This document shows, in pieces, positions 50,100 to 59,037 of a stretch of 64,000 bases of DNA. The notes under the pieces were generated by a model that had not been told where the DNA came from, made no database searches, and saw only the letters and a program-made list of their open reading frames with translations. A program made the translations under genes and the position numbers. Position 1 is the stretch's first letter; each line of letters starts with the position of its first letter. This DNA comes from Streptomyces kurssanovii (GTDB lineage: Bacteria > Actinomycetota > Actinomycetes > Streptomycetales > Streptomycetaceae), in contig NZ_BMTN01000009.1 of the NCBI RefSeq assembly GCF_014649695.1, positions 62,001-126,000 of the forward strand, read 5' to 3'.

Positions 50100-52664
50100 A
50101 TGCGCACATCCCGTACGACCCCGGGCGGCGAGTCGCCGTTCCCGCACCCGCCACCGCACGGGCCGGCGGTCCGCGGGCGGCGGGCCCACGCCGGGCCGCC
50201 CGCGGTCGAGCACACCGGACAGGAACCACGTCCGCAGCAGCCCCCGTGGCCGGACTCCCGCAGGCGACTGTTCCAGCGGCCCAGGACGGTCCGAGCGAAG
50301 GTCATCTCGCTGCTGATGGTGCCCGTGCTCTCGCTGCTGGCGCTGTGGGGCTTCGCCACGGTCACCACAGCCCAGGACATGGCGCGGCTGAGCCAGGCCG
50401 AGCGCATCGAAAAAGAGGTGAGCGCACCCGTCGCCCTGGCCGTGACCGCCCTCCAGGCAGAAAGGCGTGCAGCCCTGCGGCAGTTGAGCGGCCCTTCCAA
50501 GGAGCGGGCGTCCGCGTTCGGCATCGAGGCCCGTCGCACCGACGCCGCGGTGCGCCGCCTGCGGCTCGACGACGCGCACACCGTCGCCGACGGCGGTGAC
50601 ACACCGCGGCCCGTCGCCCGGCGTCTCGGCCGCTTCGTCTCGCTGGCCGGAGAGCTGGACACCGTGCGCACCGCCGTCCTCGAAGGCAAGACCTCCTGGG
50701 ACAGGGCCTACAGGACCTACACCGACACCGTCGGCGCCGCGTTCGACGTGGCCGGCGCGGTCGCCGGCATCCAGGACCACGGTCCGGGCGCCGACGCGCG
50801 CGTACTCCTCGAGTTCGCGAGGGCGGGCGAGATGCTGGCGCGCGAGGACGCCCTCGTCACCTCCGCGCACATCGACGGAACCTTCGGCGAGGACCGGCTG
50901 CGGACGTTCACCGGAACCGTCGCCGTGCGCACCGCCCTCGTCGAGGGCGCCGTCGCCGACCTGCGGGGCCCCGAGCGTGCGGCATGGCACGACGTCACCG
51001 CACAGCCGGCCCACCGGGCACTGCGCGCGGCCGAGGACCGGCTGTCGGCCGCGACCGCGGGACGCAAGGCCGCCAGGGCCGTCCCCGCCGGTGACTGGGA
51101 CCAGGCGTACACCGCAGTCGGCGACGGCATGCGCGATATCGCCGCACAGGCACGCCGCGCTGCCGCCGAGAGGTCGGATCCCCTGGGCGGGGGCGTCTTC
51201 ACCGTCGCGGGCGCGGCGGTCCTGCTGGGACTCGTCGCCGTCGCCGCGTCGCTCGTGATCTCCGTCCGGATCGGGCGTGCTCTGGTCGTCGAGCTGACCG
51301 TCCTGCGCAACAGCGCCCTGGAGATAGCACGGCGCAAACTGCCGCACGCCATGCGCCGGCTGCGCACCGGCCAGCAGATTGACATCCAGGCAGAGGCCCC
51401 GCCCGGCGCACCGGCGGAGGACGAGATCGGACAGGTCTCCGAGGCTCTCGGGACCGTGCACCGCGCGGCCCTGAGCGCCGCCGTGGAGCGCGCCGAACTG
51501 GCCGACGGAATCTCCGGCGTCTTCGTCAACCTCGCCCGCCGCAGCCAGACACTGGTCCACCGCCAGCTCACTCTGCTGGACGCCATGGAGCGGCGCGCGG
51601 ACGACCCGGGTGAGCTGGGCGACCTCTTCCGGCTCGACCACCTCACCACCCGGATGCGCCGCCACGCGGAGAGCCTGATCATCCTGTCCGGCGCCGCCCC
51701 TGGGCGGGCATGGAGCAGGCCGGTCCCCCTGACCGCCGTCGTGCGCGCGGCGGTGTCCGAGATCGAGGACTACGCGCGGGTCGAGGTGCGGCAACTGCCG
51801 GAGACATCGGTCACGGGCGCCGCCGTCGCCGACATCACGCACCTGATGGCGGAACTGGTGGAGAACGCGGCGCAGTTCTCCCCTCCGCACACCAAGGTGC
51901 GGGTCACCGGCGAACCAGTGGGCAACGGCTACGTCCTGGAGATCGAGGACCGCGGACTCGGCATGGGCAAGGACGTGCTGGCGGAGGCCAACCGCAGACT
52001 CCAGGAATCGGAGGCCCTCGACCTCTTCGACAGCGACCGGCTCGGCCTGTTCGTCGTCAGCCGCCTCGCCGCCCGCCACAGCATCAAGGTCCATCTCCGG
52101 GCCTCGCCCTACGGCGGCACCACCGCCGTGATCCTGCTGCCCACCGATCTGCTGCAGCACGCCCTGACCGGCGCCGACGGCGCGCGCGGCCCCGCCCGCG
52201 CGGAGGCGGAACCGCCGCGCGGCGCACCGCGTCCCGGCCGTTCCGCGTCGCTCTCGCCCGCGCCCGCCTCCCCGGCGCCGGCCTCCTCCACCGCTGTGCC
52301 CACCCCGCCGCCACCCGCACCCGCCGCACCGGTCACCGCCCGGGCCGGCCGTCCCGCGATCGGGGCGCCGCCCGGACAAGGGGCGCCGCCCACTCTGCGG
52401 GCACTGCGACTGCGGGACACACCCACCGGGACCGGCGACGGTGAACTCCCGCGCAGGGTACGGCAGTCCCACCTTGTTCCCCAGCTGCGCGAGGCGCCGC
52501 GGCCCGAGGAGCACCGCGCCCCGGCGGCGGCCGACGACGCCCCCGAGCACCGCACCCCCGAACTGGTCCGCGACCGGATGACCGCGTACCGCAACGGCTG
52601 GACCAGAGGCGGCGGCAGCGCGCCCGGCCCGACCGGATCAGGCACCGAAGGAGACCACGCATGA
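50100..52664 (+). CDS. cvnA: Conservon sensor-kinase-like protein CvnA
   Basis: 854 residues; ATG with GAGGAG upstream. A disordered N-terminus (1-60) leads to span 1 (about 66-90), an extracytoplasmic nitrate/nitrite-sensing-like helical region (about 95-355), span 2 (about 362-392), a HAMP-like linker and an ATPase domain with N-box E-L-V-E-N-A-A-Q-F-S (about 584-593), G1 E-D-R-G-L-G-M-G (about 616-623) and L-G-L-F-V-V-S-R-L. The last 140 residues are Pro/Ala-rich. CvnA works with the roadblock, DUF742 and GTPase partners encoded behind it, resembling a membrane receptor coupled to a G protein. Confidence 0.92.
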   Translation: MRTSRTTPGGESPFPHPPPHGPAVRGRRAHAGPPAVEHTGQEPRPQQPPWPDSRRRLFQRPRTVRAKVISLLMVPVLSLLALWGFATVTTAQDMARLSQAERIEKEVSAPVALAVTALQAERRAALRQLSGPSKERASAFGIEARRTDAAVRRLRLDDAHTVADGGDTPRPVARRLGRFVSLAGELDTVRTAVLEGKTSWDRAYRTYTDTVGAAFDVAGAVAGIQDHGPGADARVLLEFARAGEMLAREDALVTSAHIDGTFGEDRLRTFTGTVAVRTALVEGAVADLRGPERAAWHDVTAQPAHRALRAAEDRLSAATAGRKAARAVPAGDWDQAYTAVGDGMRDIAAQARRAAAERSDPLGGGVFTVAGAAVLLGLVAVAASLVISVRIGRALVVELTVLRNSALEIARRKLPHAMRRLRTGQQIDIQAEAPPGAPAEDEIGQVSEALGTVHRAALSAAVERAELADGISGVFVNLARRSQTLVHRQLTLLDAMERRADDPGELGDLFRLDHLTTRMRRHAESLIILSGAAPGRAWSRPVPLTAVVRAAVSEIEDYARVEVRQLPETSVTGAAVADITHLMAELVENAAQFSPPHTKVRVTGEPVGNGYVLEIEDRGLGMGKDVLAEANRRLQESEALDLFDSDRLGLFVVSRLAARHSIKVHLRASPYGGTTAVILLPTDLLQHALTGADGARGPARAEAEPPRGAPRPGRSASLSPAPASPAPASSTAVPTPPPPAPAAPVTARAGRPAIGAPPGQGAPPTLRALRLRDTPTGTGDGELPRRVRQSHLVPQLREAPRPEEHRAPAAADDAPEHRTPELVRDRMTAYRNGWTRGGGSAPGPTGSGTEGDHA

Positions 52665-53083
52665 CCGACCACGAGACAGCCGCGACCCACTACCGGTTCG
52701 GCGACCTCGACTGGCTGCTGGACGATCTCGTACAGCGCGCCGGGCAGGTGCGGCACGCTGTCGTGCTGTCCAACGACGGCCTGCCGGTGGGAGCCTCCCA
52801 CGCACTGAGCCGCGAGGACGCGGAACACCTGGCCGCTGTCGCCTCCGGTTTCCACAGCCTCGCCAAGGGCGCGGGTCGGCACTTCCACGCCGGAGGCGTA
52901 CGGCAGACCATGGTCGAGATGGACGACGGCTTCCTCTTCGTGGCCGCCGCCGGGGACGGCTCCTGCCTCGCCGTGCTCACCTCCGCCACGGCGGACATCG
53001 GCCTGGTCGCCTACGAGATGGCCCGCCTCGTCAAGCGCGTCGGCGAACACCTGCGCACGCCCCCGCGCGTCGATGCGACATGA
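52661..53083 (+). CDS. cvnB: Roadblock/LC7-domain protein CvnB
   Basis: 140 residues, start overlapping cvnA's stop (ATGA). The roadblock fold covers about 14-125 (L-D-W-L-L-D-D-L, H-A-V-V-L-S-N-D-G-L-P-V-G, F-L-F-V-A-A-A-G-D-G-S-C-L-A-V). Roadblock proteins bind small GTPases, consistent with a regulator of CvnD. A second copy lies at 55060. Confidence 0.92.
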   Translation: MTDHETAATHYRFGDLDWLLDDLVQRAGQVRHAVVLSNDGLPVGASHALSREDAEHLAAVASGFHSLAKGAGRHFHAGGVRQTMVEMDDGFLFVAAAGDGSCLAVLTSATADIGLVAYEMARLVKRVGEHLRTPPRVDAT

Positions 53084-53649
53084 GCGGCGCGGGCATCGGA
53101 CCGAACGGTGACGGACCGAGAGGCGTCGGACTGAGCGGCGTCGGCCCGAGCGGCTCCCGGGAGACGGGCGCGGGGCCGGCGGGTTCCGGGCCGGCGGGTT
53201 TCGGGTCCGCCGGTTTCGGAGAGGCAGGCGCCGGGCCCACGGGTTTCGGACCCGGCGGCGCCGGGCCCACCGGCAGCCAGTGGTACGACGCGGAGGCCGG
53301 CCCTCTGGTCCGTCCGTACGCGATGACCGGTGGGCGCACCAGGCCGGGCCCCGGCAACGTACGGTTCGACCTCATCGCGCTCGTCGTCGTGGACACCGAC
53401 GGCCCCGGCCCGGAAGCGGAGTCCCTGCTCGGCCCGGAGCACCGGGTGCTGCTCACCCTGTGCCGGTGCGAGACCCAGTCCGTGGCGGAGCTCGCCGCCG
53501 ACGCCGACCTGCCGGTCGGTGTCGTGCGGGTGCTGCTGGGCGACCTGCTCGAAGCGGGGTTCGTGAAGGTCCGCCGGCCGGTGCCGCCGGCGCAGCTGCC
53601 CGACGAACGGATCCTCAGAGAGGTGATCGAGGGGCTGAGAGCGCTGTGA
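53080..53649 (+). CDS. cvnC: DUF742 protein CvnC with a Gly-rich repeat extension
   Basis: 189 residues, ATGA overlap with cvnB. Residues 70-189 are DUF742 (R-P-Y-A-M-T-G-G-R-T, then a winged-helix-like C-terminus). Residues 1-65 are an added Gly/Pro/Ser stretch of repeated G-A/S-G-P-T/A-G-F-G units, not usual for the family, which is near 120 residues. The gene stops 44 bases before the convergent GNAT gene. Confidence 0.88.
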   Translation: MSGAGIGPNGDGPRGVGLSGVGPSGSRETGAGPAGSGPAGFGSAGFGEAGAGPTGFGPGGAGPTGSQWYDAEAGPLVRPYAMTGGRTRPGPGNVRFDLIALVVVDTDGPGPEAESLLGPEHRVLLTLCRCETQSVAELAADADLPVGVVRVLLGDLLEAGFVKVRRPVPPAQLPDERILREVIEGLRAL

Positions 53650-53692
53650 AGTGGGGGGCGAGCCGACGGCACAACGCGGCGCGAGCGGCCGT

Positions 53693-54265
53693 TCAGAGCG
53701 AGGGCGTCCGGCTCCGTTCCCATTGCTCACGCGTCAGCGCGTACTCGACGTCCCCCAGCTCGGAGCCCTCGATCTGCTCCGGCCACTCCTCGAAGAAGGT
53801 GCGGACGAAACGCAGGCCGGCCTTCTCCATCACCCGACGCGAACGGGTGTTGACCGTCATCGTGTTGGCGGTCACCCGCTCCACACCGAGCTCGGAGAAC
53901 CCTTTGTGGATCAGTGTCAGCGACCCCTCGGTCGCGAGTCCCCGGCCCCACGCCGCCCGTCCCAGGCGGTATCCGAGCTCGACCTCGCGGCAGCTGTCCT
54001 CGGACTCGGGACGGAAGACGAACCAGCCGAGGAACCGGCCGGACCCGCGCTCCTCGGCCACCCAGAAGCCGGCACCGCCGCAGCAGCGGTAGCGGTGCAG
54101 GAGACGCGGCATGAGCTCGCGCTCCACCTCGTCGGGCGCGGCCGGCCGGCCGCCGTTGATGTACCGCATCACTTCCGCGTCGTCGACGATGCCGCGTACG
54201 TCGCCGGCGTCGGCGTCGGTGAAGGCGCGCAGGGTCAGCCGGCCGGTCTCCAGGAACACACGCAT
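53693..54265 (-). CDS. GNAT-family acetyltransferase inserted in the conservon
   Basis: 190 residues from the ATG at 54265 (M-R-V-F-L-E-T). The fold is that of RimJ/RimL-type enzymes: T-G-R-L-T-L-R-A-F-T-D-A-D near 7-19, the acetyl-CoA site G-Y-R-L-G-R-A-A-W-G-R-G-L-A-T-E near 110-125 and N-x-R-S-R-R-V-M-E-K-A-G-L near 142-154. It is read opposite to the cvn genes that flank it on both sides. Substrate unknown. Confidence 0.87.
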   Translation of the reverse strand: MRVFLETGRLTLRAFTDADAGDVRGIVDDAEVMRYINGGRPAAPDEVERELMPRLLHRYRCCGGAGFWVAEERGSGRFLGWFVFRPESEDSCREVELGYRLGRAAWGRGLATEGSLTLIHKGFSELGVERVTANTMTVNTRSRRVMEKAGLRFVRTFFEEWPEQIEGSELGDVEYALTREQWERSRTPSL

Positions 54266-54342
54266 GGCCCGATCCTGAGTCACCCCGCCCGCAGCGTGCA
54301 TCCGATTTTCACCCGCACACCCACTCCGGAGAGAAGCGACCG

Positions 54343-54957
54343 ATGGTTTCCCAGATCCTGGACGGCACCAGTGAGGACAGCACCGCCCTCGCGCTGAAGA
54401 TCCTGGTCGCCGGCGGCTTCGGCGTCGGCAAGACCACCCTCGTCGGCGCGGTGAGCGAGATCCGGCCGCTGCGCACGGAGGAACAGCTGAGCAGGGTCGG
54501 ACGCACCGTGGACGACACGGAGGGCGTCGACCGCAAGACCACGACGACCGTCGCCATGGACTTCGGCAGGATCACCATCCGCTCCGGCCTGTCGCTGTAT
54601 CTGTTCGGGACCCCCGGCCAGGACCGCTTCTGGTTCCTGTGGGACGAACTCTCCCAAGGTGCTCTCGGCGCGGTGGTCCTCGCCGACACGCGGCGGCTGT
54701 GCGACTGCTTCCCCGCCGTGGACTACTTCGAGCACCGAAGGATCCCGTTCGTCGTCGCCGTGAACTGCTTCCCGGGCGCGCGTACCTTCGCCGCCGAGGA
54801 CGTCTCCCGGGCCCTCGACCTCGATGAGGGGACTCCCGTCGTGCTGTGTGACGCCCGGGAACGCGACTCAGGGAAAGAGGTCCTGGTACGCCTCGTCGAG
54901 TACGCGGGACGCTTCCACACGGCCCGGATCCTCGGCCCGGCAGAGCAGCCGCGGTGA
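54343..54957 (+). CDS. cvnD: Conservon GTP-binding protein CvnD
   Basis: 204 residues. The P-loop G-G-F-G-V-G-K-T-T is at 24-32, the switch II motif G-T-P-G-Q-D-R near 88-94. The base-recognition N-K-x-D is replaced by N-C-F-P near 121, as in other CvnD proteins. It is a small Ras-like GTPase acted on by CvnB. It is separated from cvnC by the GNAT gene and so needs its own promoter in the 77 bases before it. Confidence 0.92.
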   Translation: MVSQILDGTSEDSTALALKILVAGGFGVGKTTLVGAVSEIRPLRTEEQLSRVGRTVDDTEGVDRKTTTTVAMDFGRITIRSGLSLYLFGTPGQDRFWFLWDELSQGALGAVVLADTRRLCDCFPAVDYFEHRRIPFVVAVNCFPGARTFAAEDVSRALDLDEGTPVVLCDARERDSGKEVLVRLVEYAGRFHTARILGPAEQPR

Positions 54958-55059
54958 CAGCGGACCCCCGGCGCACCTTGCCCTGCGCCGCGCCGTGCGA
55001 AAGGCTTACGGGCGAACGCGGGGCCACGGGGAACGTACGAGCGGGGAGGACGAACGACC

Positions 55060-55464
55060 ATGGCGTTGGACAAGGGACTCGACTGGCTGCTGGACGACCT
55101 CACAAAACGGGTCGAACACGTCAGACACGCACTCGTGCTGTCCAACGACGGGCTGGTGACCGGCGCCAGTACGGGTCTCGCGCGCGAGGATGCCGAGCAT
55201 CTCGCCGCCGTCTCCTCGGGCCTGCACTCCCTCGCGAGGGGATCCGGCCGCCACTTCCGCGCCGGCCGGGCACGCCAGACGATGGTCGAGTTCGACGAGG
55301 CGCTGCTCTTCGTGACGGCGGCGGGCGAGGGCAGCTGTCTGTGTGTCCTCACGGCCGCCGAGGCCGATGTCGGCCAGGTGGCGTACGAGATGACCCTCAT
55401 GGTCAACAGGGTCGGTGAGCACCTGGGCGTCGAGGCGCGCCAGCCCGGCGGCAGCCCCTTCTGA
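55060..55464 (+). CDS. Second roadblock/LC7 protein of the conservon (CvnB-like)
   Basis: 134 residues. It aligns almost through its length with the first CvnB (L-D-W-L-L-D-D-L, H-A-L-V-L-S-N-D-G-L, A-R-Q-T-M-V-E, L-F-V-T-A-A-G-E-G-S-C-L). It follows cvnD by 102 bases on the same strand. It may compete or pair with CvnB on the GTPase. Confidence 0.88.
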   Translation: MALDKGLDWLLDDLTKRVEHVRHALVLSNDGLVTGASTGLAREDAEHLAAVSSGLHSLARGSGRHFRAGRARQTMVEFDEALLFVTAAGEGSCLCVLTAAEADVGQVAYEMTLMVNRVGEHLGVEARQPGGSPF

Positions 55465-55489
55465 CCCCTCCGGCCTGCGGCGGGGCAGG

Positions 55490-55553
55490 TTGTCCACAGG
55501 CCCGGGCGGGATGTCCTCGCGTCGGGCTACGGTCGTCACCGAGAGTATCCACA
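55490..55553 (+). promoter_or_regulatory. Pair of DnaA-box-like sequences
   Basis: TTGTCCACA (55490-55498), the Streptomyces DnaA-box consensus, and GTATCCACA (55545-55553), a near match, lie 55 bases apart upstream of the DUF6397-like gene. They suggest regulation by or titration of DnaA rather than an origin. Confidence 0.5.
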
Positions 55554-55572
55554 GCTCACGGGGGAGACCGTC

Positions 55573-56622
55573 ATGACGGTACGGCAGACGTCCACGACCA
55601 GCCTCGCGTTCGGCAGGGCCGCGCAGGAGCTGGCCCTGAGGCGAGGCGAGTTGGAGCTCGCGATCCAGCTGGGAAAGGTGCGTGCGGCACCGGACGGCAG
55701 TGGAGGGCCGCCTCGCGTCGAGCGGCGGGAGATCGAGCGGCTCCGCGCCGGGCACGGCTTCCCCGCAGCACTGAGAGAGCGGCTGCGGACGGTCGGCACG
55801 GTGGACGGCGCGGCGCTGGCGTCCATCAGCCAGGGCCGTTTCCTGCGGCTGGCCCGCACCGGTCACTTCGCACCAGTGCGGTTCTACGTCAACCGCTACC
55901 ACGCCGTGGTGTGGCTCTATCTCGCCGAGGAAGTGCTGGACTTCACCCGCGACCATGCGCCGCTGCTCACCGGCAGGACACCGCCCGAGGTGCGCGCGCT
56001 GCTCGCGGCCGGCGAGGACCGGCGACCGCGTAATTGGCGGGGGCGGCGGCTCGGCCAGTTGCTGCGCGCGACGTCCGATCCCTGGCGGCGGGCGGCGGCG
56101 ATCGCCGCCGTGCTCGATCCCGTGACCGTCGCAGAGACCGTTCCCGATCCCTATGAACGCTCCCGTCTGAGTGTCCTCCGCCCGGAGATGGTGCCCGCAC
56201 CGCCGAAGTCACCGCGGGGGAGGGAGATCGTGGAGCGGCTGGTGACCGCCGACCGTCCCGATGAGATCCTGTGGCGCCGGGCGAGCCTCGCCGATGCGCT
56301 GCGGGAGGCTCGCGAACACTCCGCGGCCCCGCGTCGCGTACCACGTGCACCAGGTGCGGCATTCGCCCGCGCTCCCCACCCGGACGTCCACCACGCGGCC
56401 CCGCACGCCGCCGTCCCGCACCTTGCCGGGGTCGGGACGGGAGCCACAGCCTCACACCCCGCCCCCGCGCAGCGTCCGATGAGCTCCCGTCCGTGGAGCA
56501 GGCCCTCGGGCGCCCGGCCTTCAAGGACCCGGGCCTCGAGCTCCCGGCCCGGGCGCGGCTCGCGGGGGACGGCGCTCGGGCTGCTGGGGCGGCTGTGGCG
56601 GAGCCGGGCAGGGCGGGCATGA
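55573..56622 (+). CDS. Conserved hypothetical protein (DUF6397-like)
   Basis: 349 residues; ATG behind GGGGGAGA. The first 240 residues are helical and contain a helix-turn-helix-like pattern (A-A-Q-E-L-A-L-R-R-G-E-L-E-L-A-I-Q-L-G-K-V, then V-E-R-R-E-I-E-R-L). The last 110 are Pro/Arg/His-rich and probably disordered. I believe it belongs to the Streptomyces DUF6397 family. Function unknown; two DnaA-box-like sites precede it. Confidence 0.72.
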   Translation: MTVRQTSTTSLAFGRAAQELALRRGELELAIQLGKVRAAPDGSGGPPRVERREIERLRAGHGFPAALRERLRTVGTVDGAALASISQGRFLRLARTGHFAPVRFYVNRYHAVVWLYLAEEVLDFTRDHAPLLTGRTPPEVRALLAAGEDRRPRNWRGRRLGQLLRATSDPWRRAAAIAAVLDPVTVAETVPDPYERSRLSVLRPEMVPAPPKSPRGREIVERLVTADRPDEILWRRASLADALREAREHSAAPRRVPRAPGAAFARAPHPDVHHAAPHAAVPHLAGVGTGATASHPAPAQRPMSSRPWSRPSGARPSRTRASSSRPGRGSRGTALGLLGRLWRSRAGRA

Positions 56623-56723
56623 AGCTGCGCTGTTGGCCCGCTTAAGAAAACCTCGATGGACGTGACGCTCCGAGCTGGGCAAATTGGAGCCCGTCCACTG
56701 GCCGGGGCCGTATTTTCGATATC

Positions 56724-56738
56724 CGGTCACCGTGACCG
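56724..56738. promoter_or_regulatory. Palindromic operator before tdh
   Basis: CGGTCACCGTGACCG is a perfect 15-base palindrome with its centre at 56731, 32 bases before the tdh start. The A/T-rich TATTTTCGATAT just left of it may hold the -10. The LysR protein encoded at the end of the operon is a candidate binder. Confidence 0.55.
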
Positions 56739-56769
56739 CCTGTCCGTCACCATGCCTGGAGCCGCACCG

Positions 56770-57798
56770 ATGAAGGCACTTGTCAAGCAGCATGCCGAGC
56801 CCGGCCTCTGGCTCATGGACGTGCCGGAGCCGGAGACCGGACCGGGCGACGTGCTGATCAAGGTGCTGCGCACCGGCATCTGTGGCACCGATCTGCACAT
56901 CAGGTCCTGGGACGGCTGGGCCCAGCAGGCCGTCACCACCCCGCGTGTCCTCGGCCACGAGTTCGTCGGCGAGGTGGCCGCCATCGGCGCGGACGTCCAG
57001 GACATCGCCGTCGGCGACATCGTCAGCGGTGAGGGCCATCTGGTGTGCGGCAAGTGCCGCAACTGCCTCGCCGGCCGCCGTCACCTCTGCCGCAGCACCA
57101 TCGGCCTCGGCGTCGGCCGCGACGGGGCGTTCGCCGAGTACGTGGCGCTGCCCGCCTCCAACGTGTGGGTGCACCGCACCAAGGTGGACCTCGACGTCGC
57201 CGCCATCTTCGACCCCTTCGGCAACGCCGTGCACACCGCGCTCTCCTTCCCCCTGGTCGGGGAGGACGTGCTGATCACCGGTGCCGGCCCCATCGGGATA
57301 ATGGCAGCGGCGGTCGCCCGGCACGCCGGTGCGCGCAACGTCGTCATCACCGACGTCAGCGAGTCCAGGCTCGCGCTCGCCCGCAAGGTCGGCGCGACCC
57401 TCGCGGTCAACGTCGCGGAGACCGACATCGCCGCGGCGCAGCGGCAGCTCGGCCTCAAGGAAGGCTTCGACATCGGCCTGGAGATGTCGGGCCGCCCCGA
57501 AGCCGTCCGCGACATGGTCGACAACATGACGCACGGCGGCCGTATCGCGATGCTCGGCCTGCCTGCCCAGGAGTTCGCCGTCGACTGGTCGAAGATCGTC
57601 ACGTCGATGATCACCATCAAGGGCATCTACGGGCGGGAGATGTTCGAGACCTGGTACGCGATGACCGTCCTGCTCGAAGGCGGTCTCGACCTCAGCCCCG
57701 TGATCACCGGCAGCTACGGCTACCAGGACTTCGACGCGGCCTTCGACGAGGCCGCCACCGCCCGCAGCGGCAAGATCATCCTCGACTGGACCGTCTGA
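56770..57798 (+). CDS. tdh: L-threonine 3-dehydrogenase
   Basis: 342 residues; the ATG at 56770 has GGAG eight bases upstream, whereas an in-frame ATG 18 bases earlier does not. Catalytic zinc ligands Cys38, His63 and Glu64 and the four structural-zinc cysteines (about 93, 96, 99, 107) are present. The NAD site is G-A-G-P-I-G near 176-181. It oxidises threonine to 2-amino-3-ketobutyrate, which the next enzyme cleaves. Confidence 0.92.
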   Translation: MKALVKQHAEPGLWLMDVPEPETGPGDVLIKVLRTGICGTDLHIRSWDGWAQQAVTTPRVLGHEFVGEVAAIGADVQDIAVGDIVSGEGHLVCGKCRNCLAGRRHLCRSTIGLGVGRDGAFAEYVALPASNVWVHRTKVDLDVAAIFDPFGNAVHTALSFPLVGEDVLITGAGPIGIMAAAVARHAGARNVVITDVSESRLALARKVGATLAVNVAETDIAAAQRQLGLKEGFDIGLEMSGRPEAVRDMVDNMTHGGRIAMLGLPAQEFAVDWSKIVTSMITIKGIYGREMFETWYAMTVLLEGGLDLSPVITGSYGYQDFDAAFDEAATARSGKIILDWTV

Positions 57799-57843
57799 GT
57801 CCCGTATCCCCGCGTCCGAGCCCCAGACCTAGGAGAACTCCTC

Positions 57844-59037
57844 ATGTACGCGTCCGTCCGTGACGACCTGCGTGCCACGATCGACGAGATCCGCGATGCC
57901 GGTCTCTACAAGCCCGAGCGCGTCATCGGCACCCCGCAGAGCGCCTCCGTCGCCGTCACCGCGGGCGGCGCCCCGGGCGACGTCCTCAACTTCTGCGCCA
58001 ACAACTACCTCGGTCTCGCCGACCACCCCGAGGTCGTCGCCGCCGCCAAGGACGCGCTCGACCGCTGGGGCTACGGCATGGCGTCCGTCCGCTTCATCTG
58101 CGGCACCCAGGAGATCCACAAGGAGCTCGAGCAGCGTCTCGCCGCGTTCCTCGGCCAGGAGGACACGATCCTCTACTCCTCCTGCTTCGACGCCAACGGC
58201 GGCGTGTTCGAGACGCTCCTCGGCCCCGAGGACGCCGTCATCTCCGACGCCCTCAACCACGCCTCCATCATCGACGGCATCCGCCTCTCCAAGGCCCGCC
58301 GCCACCGCTACGCCAACCGCGACCTCGCAGACCTCGAGCAGCAGCTCAAGGAGACGCAGGACGCCCGCCGCCGGCTGATCGTCACGGACGGCGTCTTCTC
58401 CATGGACGGCTATGTCGCCCCCCTCGACGAGATCTGCGACCTCGCCGACCGCTACGACGCCATGGTCATGGTCGACGACTCGCACGCCGTCGGCTTCGTC
58501 GGCCCAGGCGGCCGCGGCACGCCCGAACTGCACGGCGTGATGGACCGCGTCGACATCATCACCGGCACCCTCGGCAAGGCCCTCGGAGGCGCCTCCGGCG
58601 GCTACGTCGCCGCCCGCGCGGAGATCGTCGAGCTGCTGCGCCAGCGCTCCCGCCCGTACCTCTTCTCCAACTCCCTCGCCCCGGTGATCGCCGCCGCCTC
58701 CCTCAAGGTCCTCGACCTGCTGGAGTCCGCCGGTGACCTGCGGGAGAAGCTCGCCGCCAACACCAAGCTCTTCCGCACCGAGATGGCGGCGGCCGGCTTC
58801 GAGATCCTCCCCGGCGACCACGCCATCGCGCCCGTCATGATCGGCGACGCCGCCGAAGCCGGACGCATGGCGGAGCTGCTGCTCGAGCGCGGCGTCTACG
58901 TCATCGGCTTCTCCTACCCGGTCGTCCCCATGGGACAGGCCCGGATCCGGGTCCAGCTCTCGGCGGCGCACTCCACCGAGGACGTGACGCGGGCGGTGGC
59001 GGCCTTCGTCGACGCACGCGCGACAATGGGCGGGTGA
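57844..59037 (+). CDS. kbl: Glycine C-acetyltransferase (2-amino-3-ketobutyrate CoA ligase)
   Basis: 397 residues; AGGAGA upstream. It belongs to the alpha-oxoamine synthases. The PLP lysine is Lys245 in [20 protein letters not shown] near 213-222 and [10 protein letters not shown] near 49-58 are diagnostic. It converts 2-amino-3-ketobutyrate and CoA to glycine and acetyl-CoA, 45 bases behind tdh. Confidence 0.93.
   Translation: MYASVRDDLRATIDEIRDAGLYKPERVIGTPQSASVAVTAGGAPGDVLNFCANNYLGLADHPEVVAAAKDALDRWGYGMASVRFICGTQEIHKELEQRLAAFLGQEDTILYSSCFDANGGVFETLLGPEDAVISDALNHASIIDGIRLSKARRHRYANRDLADLEQQLKETQDARRRLIVTDGVFSMDGYVAPLDEICDLADRYDAMVMVDDSHAVGFVGPGGRGTPELHGVMDRVDIITGTLGKALGGASGGYVAARAEIVELLRQRSRPYLFSNSLAPVIAAASLKVLDLLESAGDLREKLAANTKLFRTEMAAAGFEILPGDHAIAPVMIGDAAEAGRMAELLLERGVYVIGFSYPVVPMGQARIRVQLSAAHSTEDVTRAVAAFVDARATMGG

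Noticed and set aside
49917-52550. 877-codon open frame on the minus strand
   Set aside because: Antisense to cvnA, which is a clear family member.
55490-55553. Chromosomal origin of replication
   Set aside because: Only two DnaA-like boxes are present, without the dense box array or the dnaA/dnaN genes of a Streptomyces oriC.
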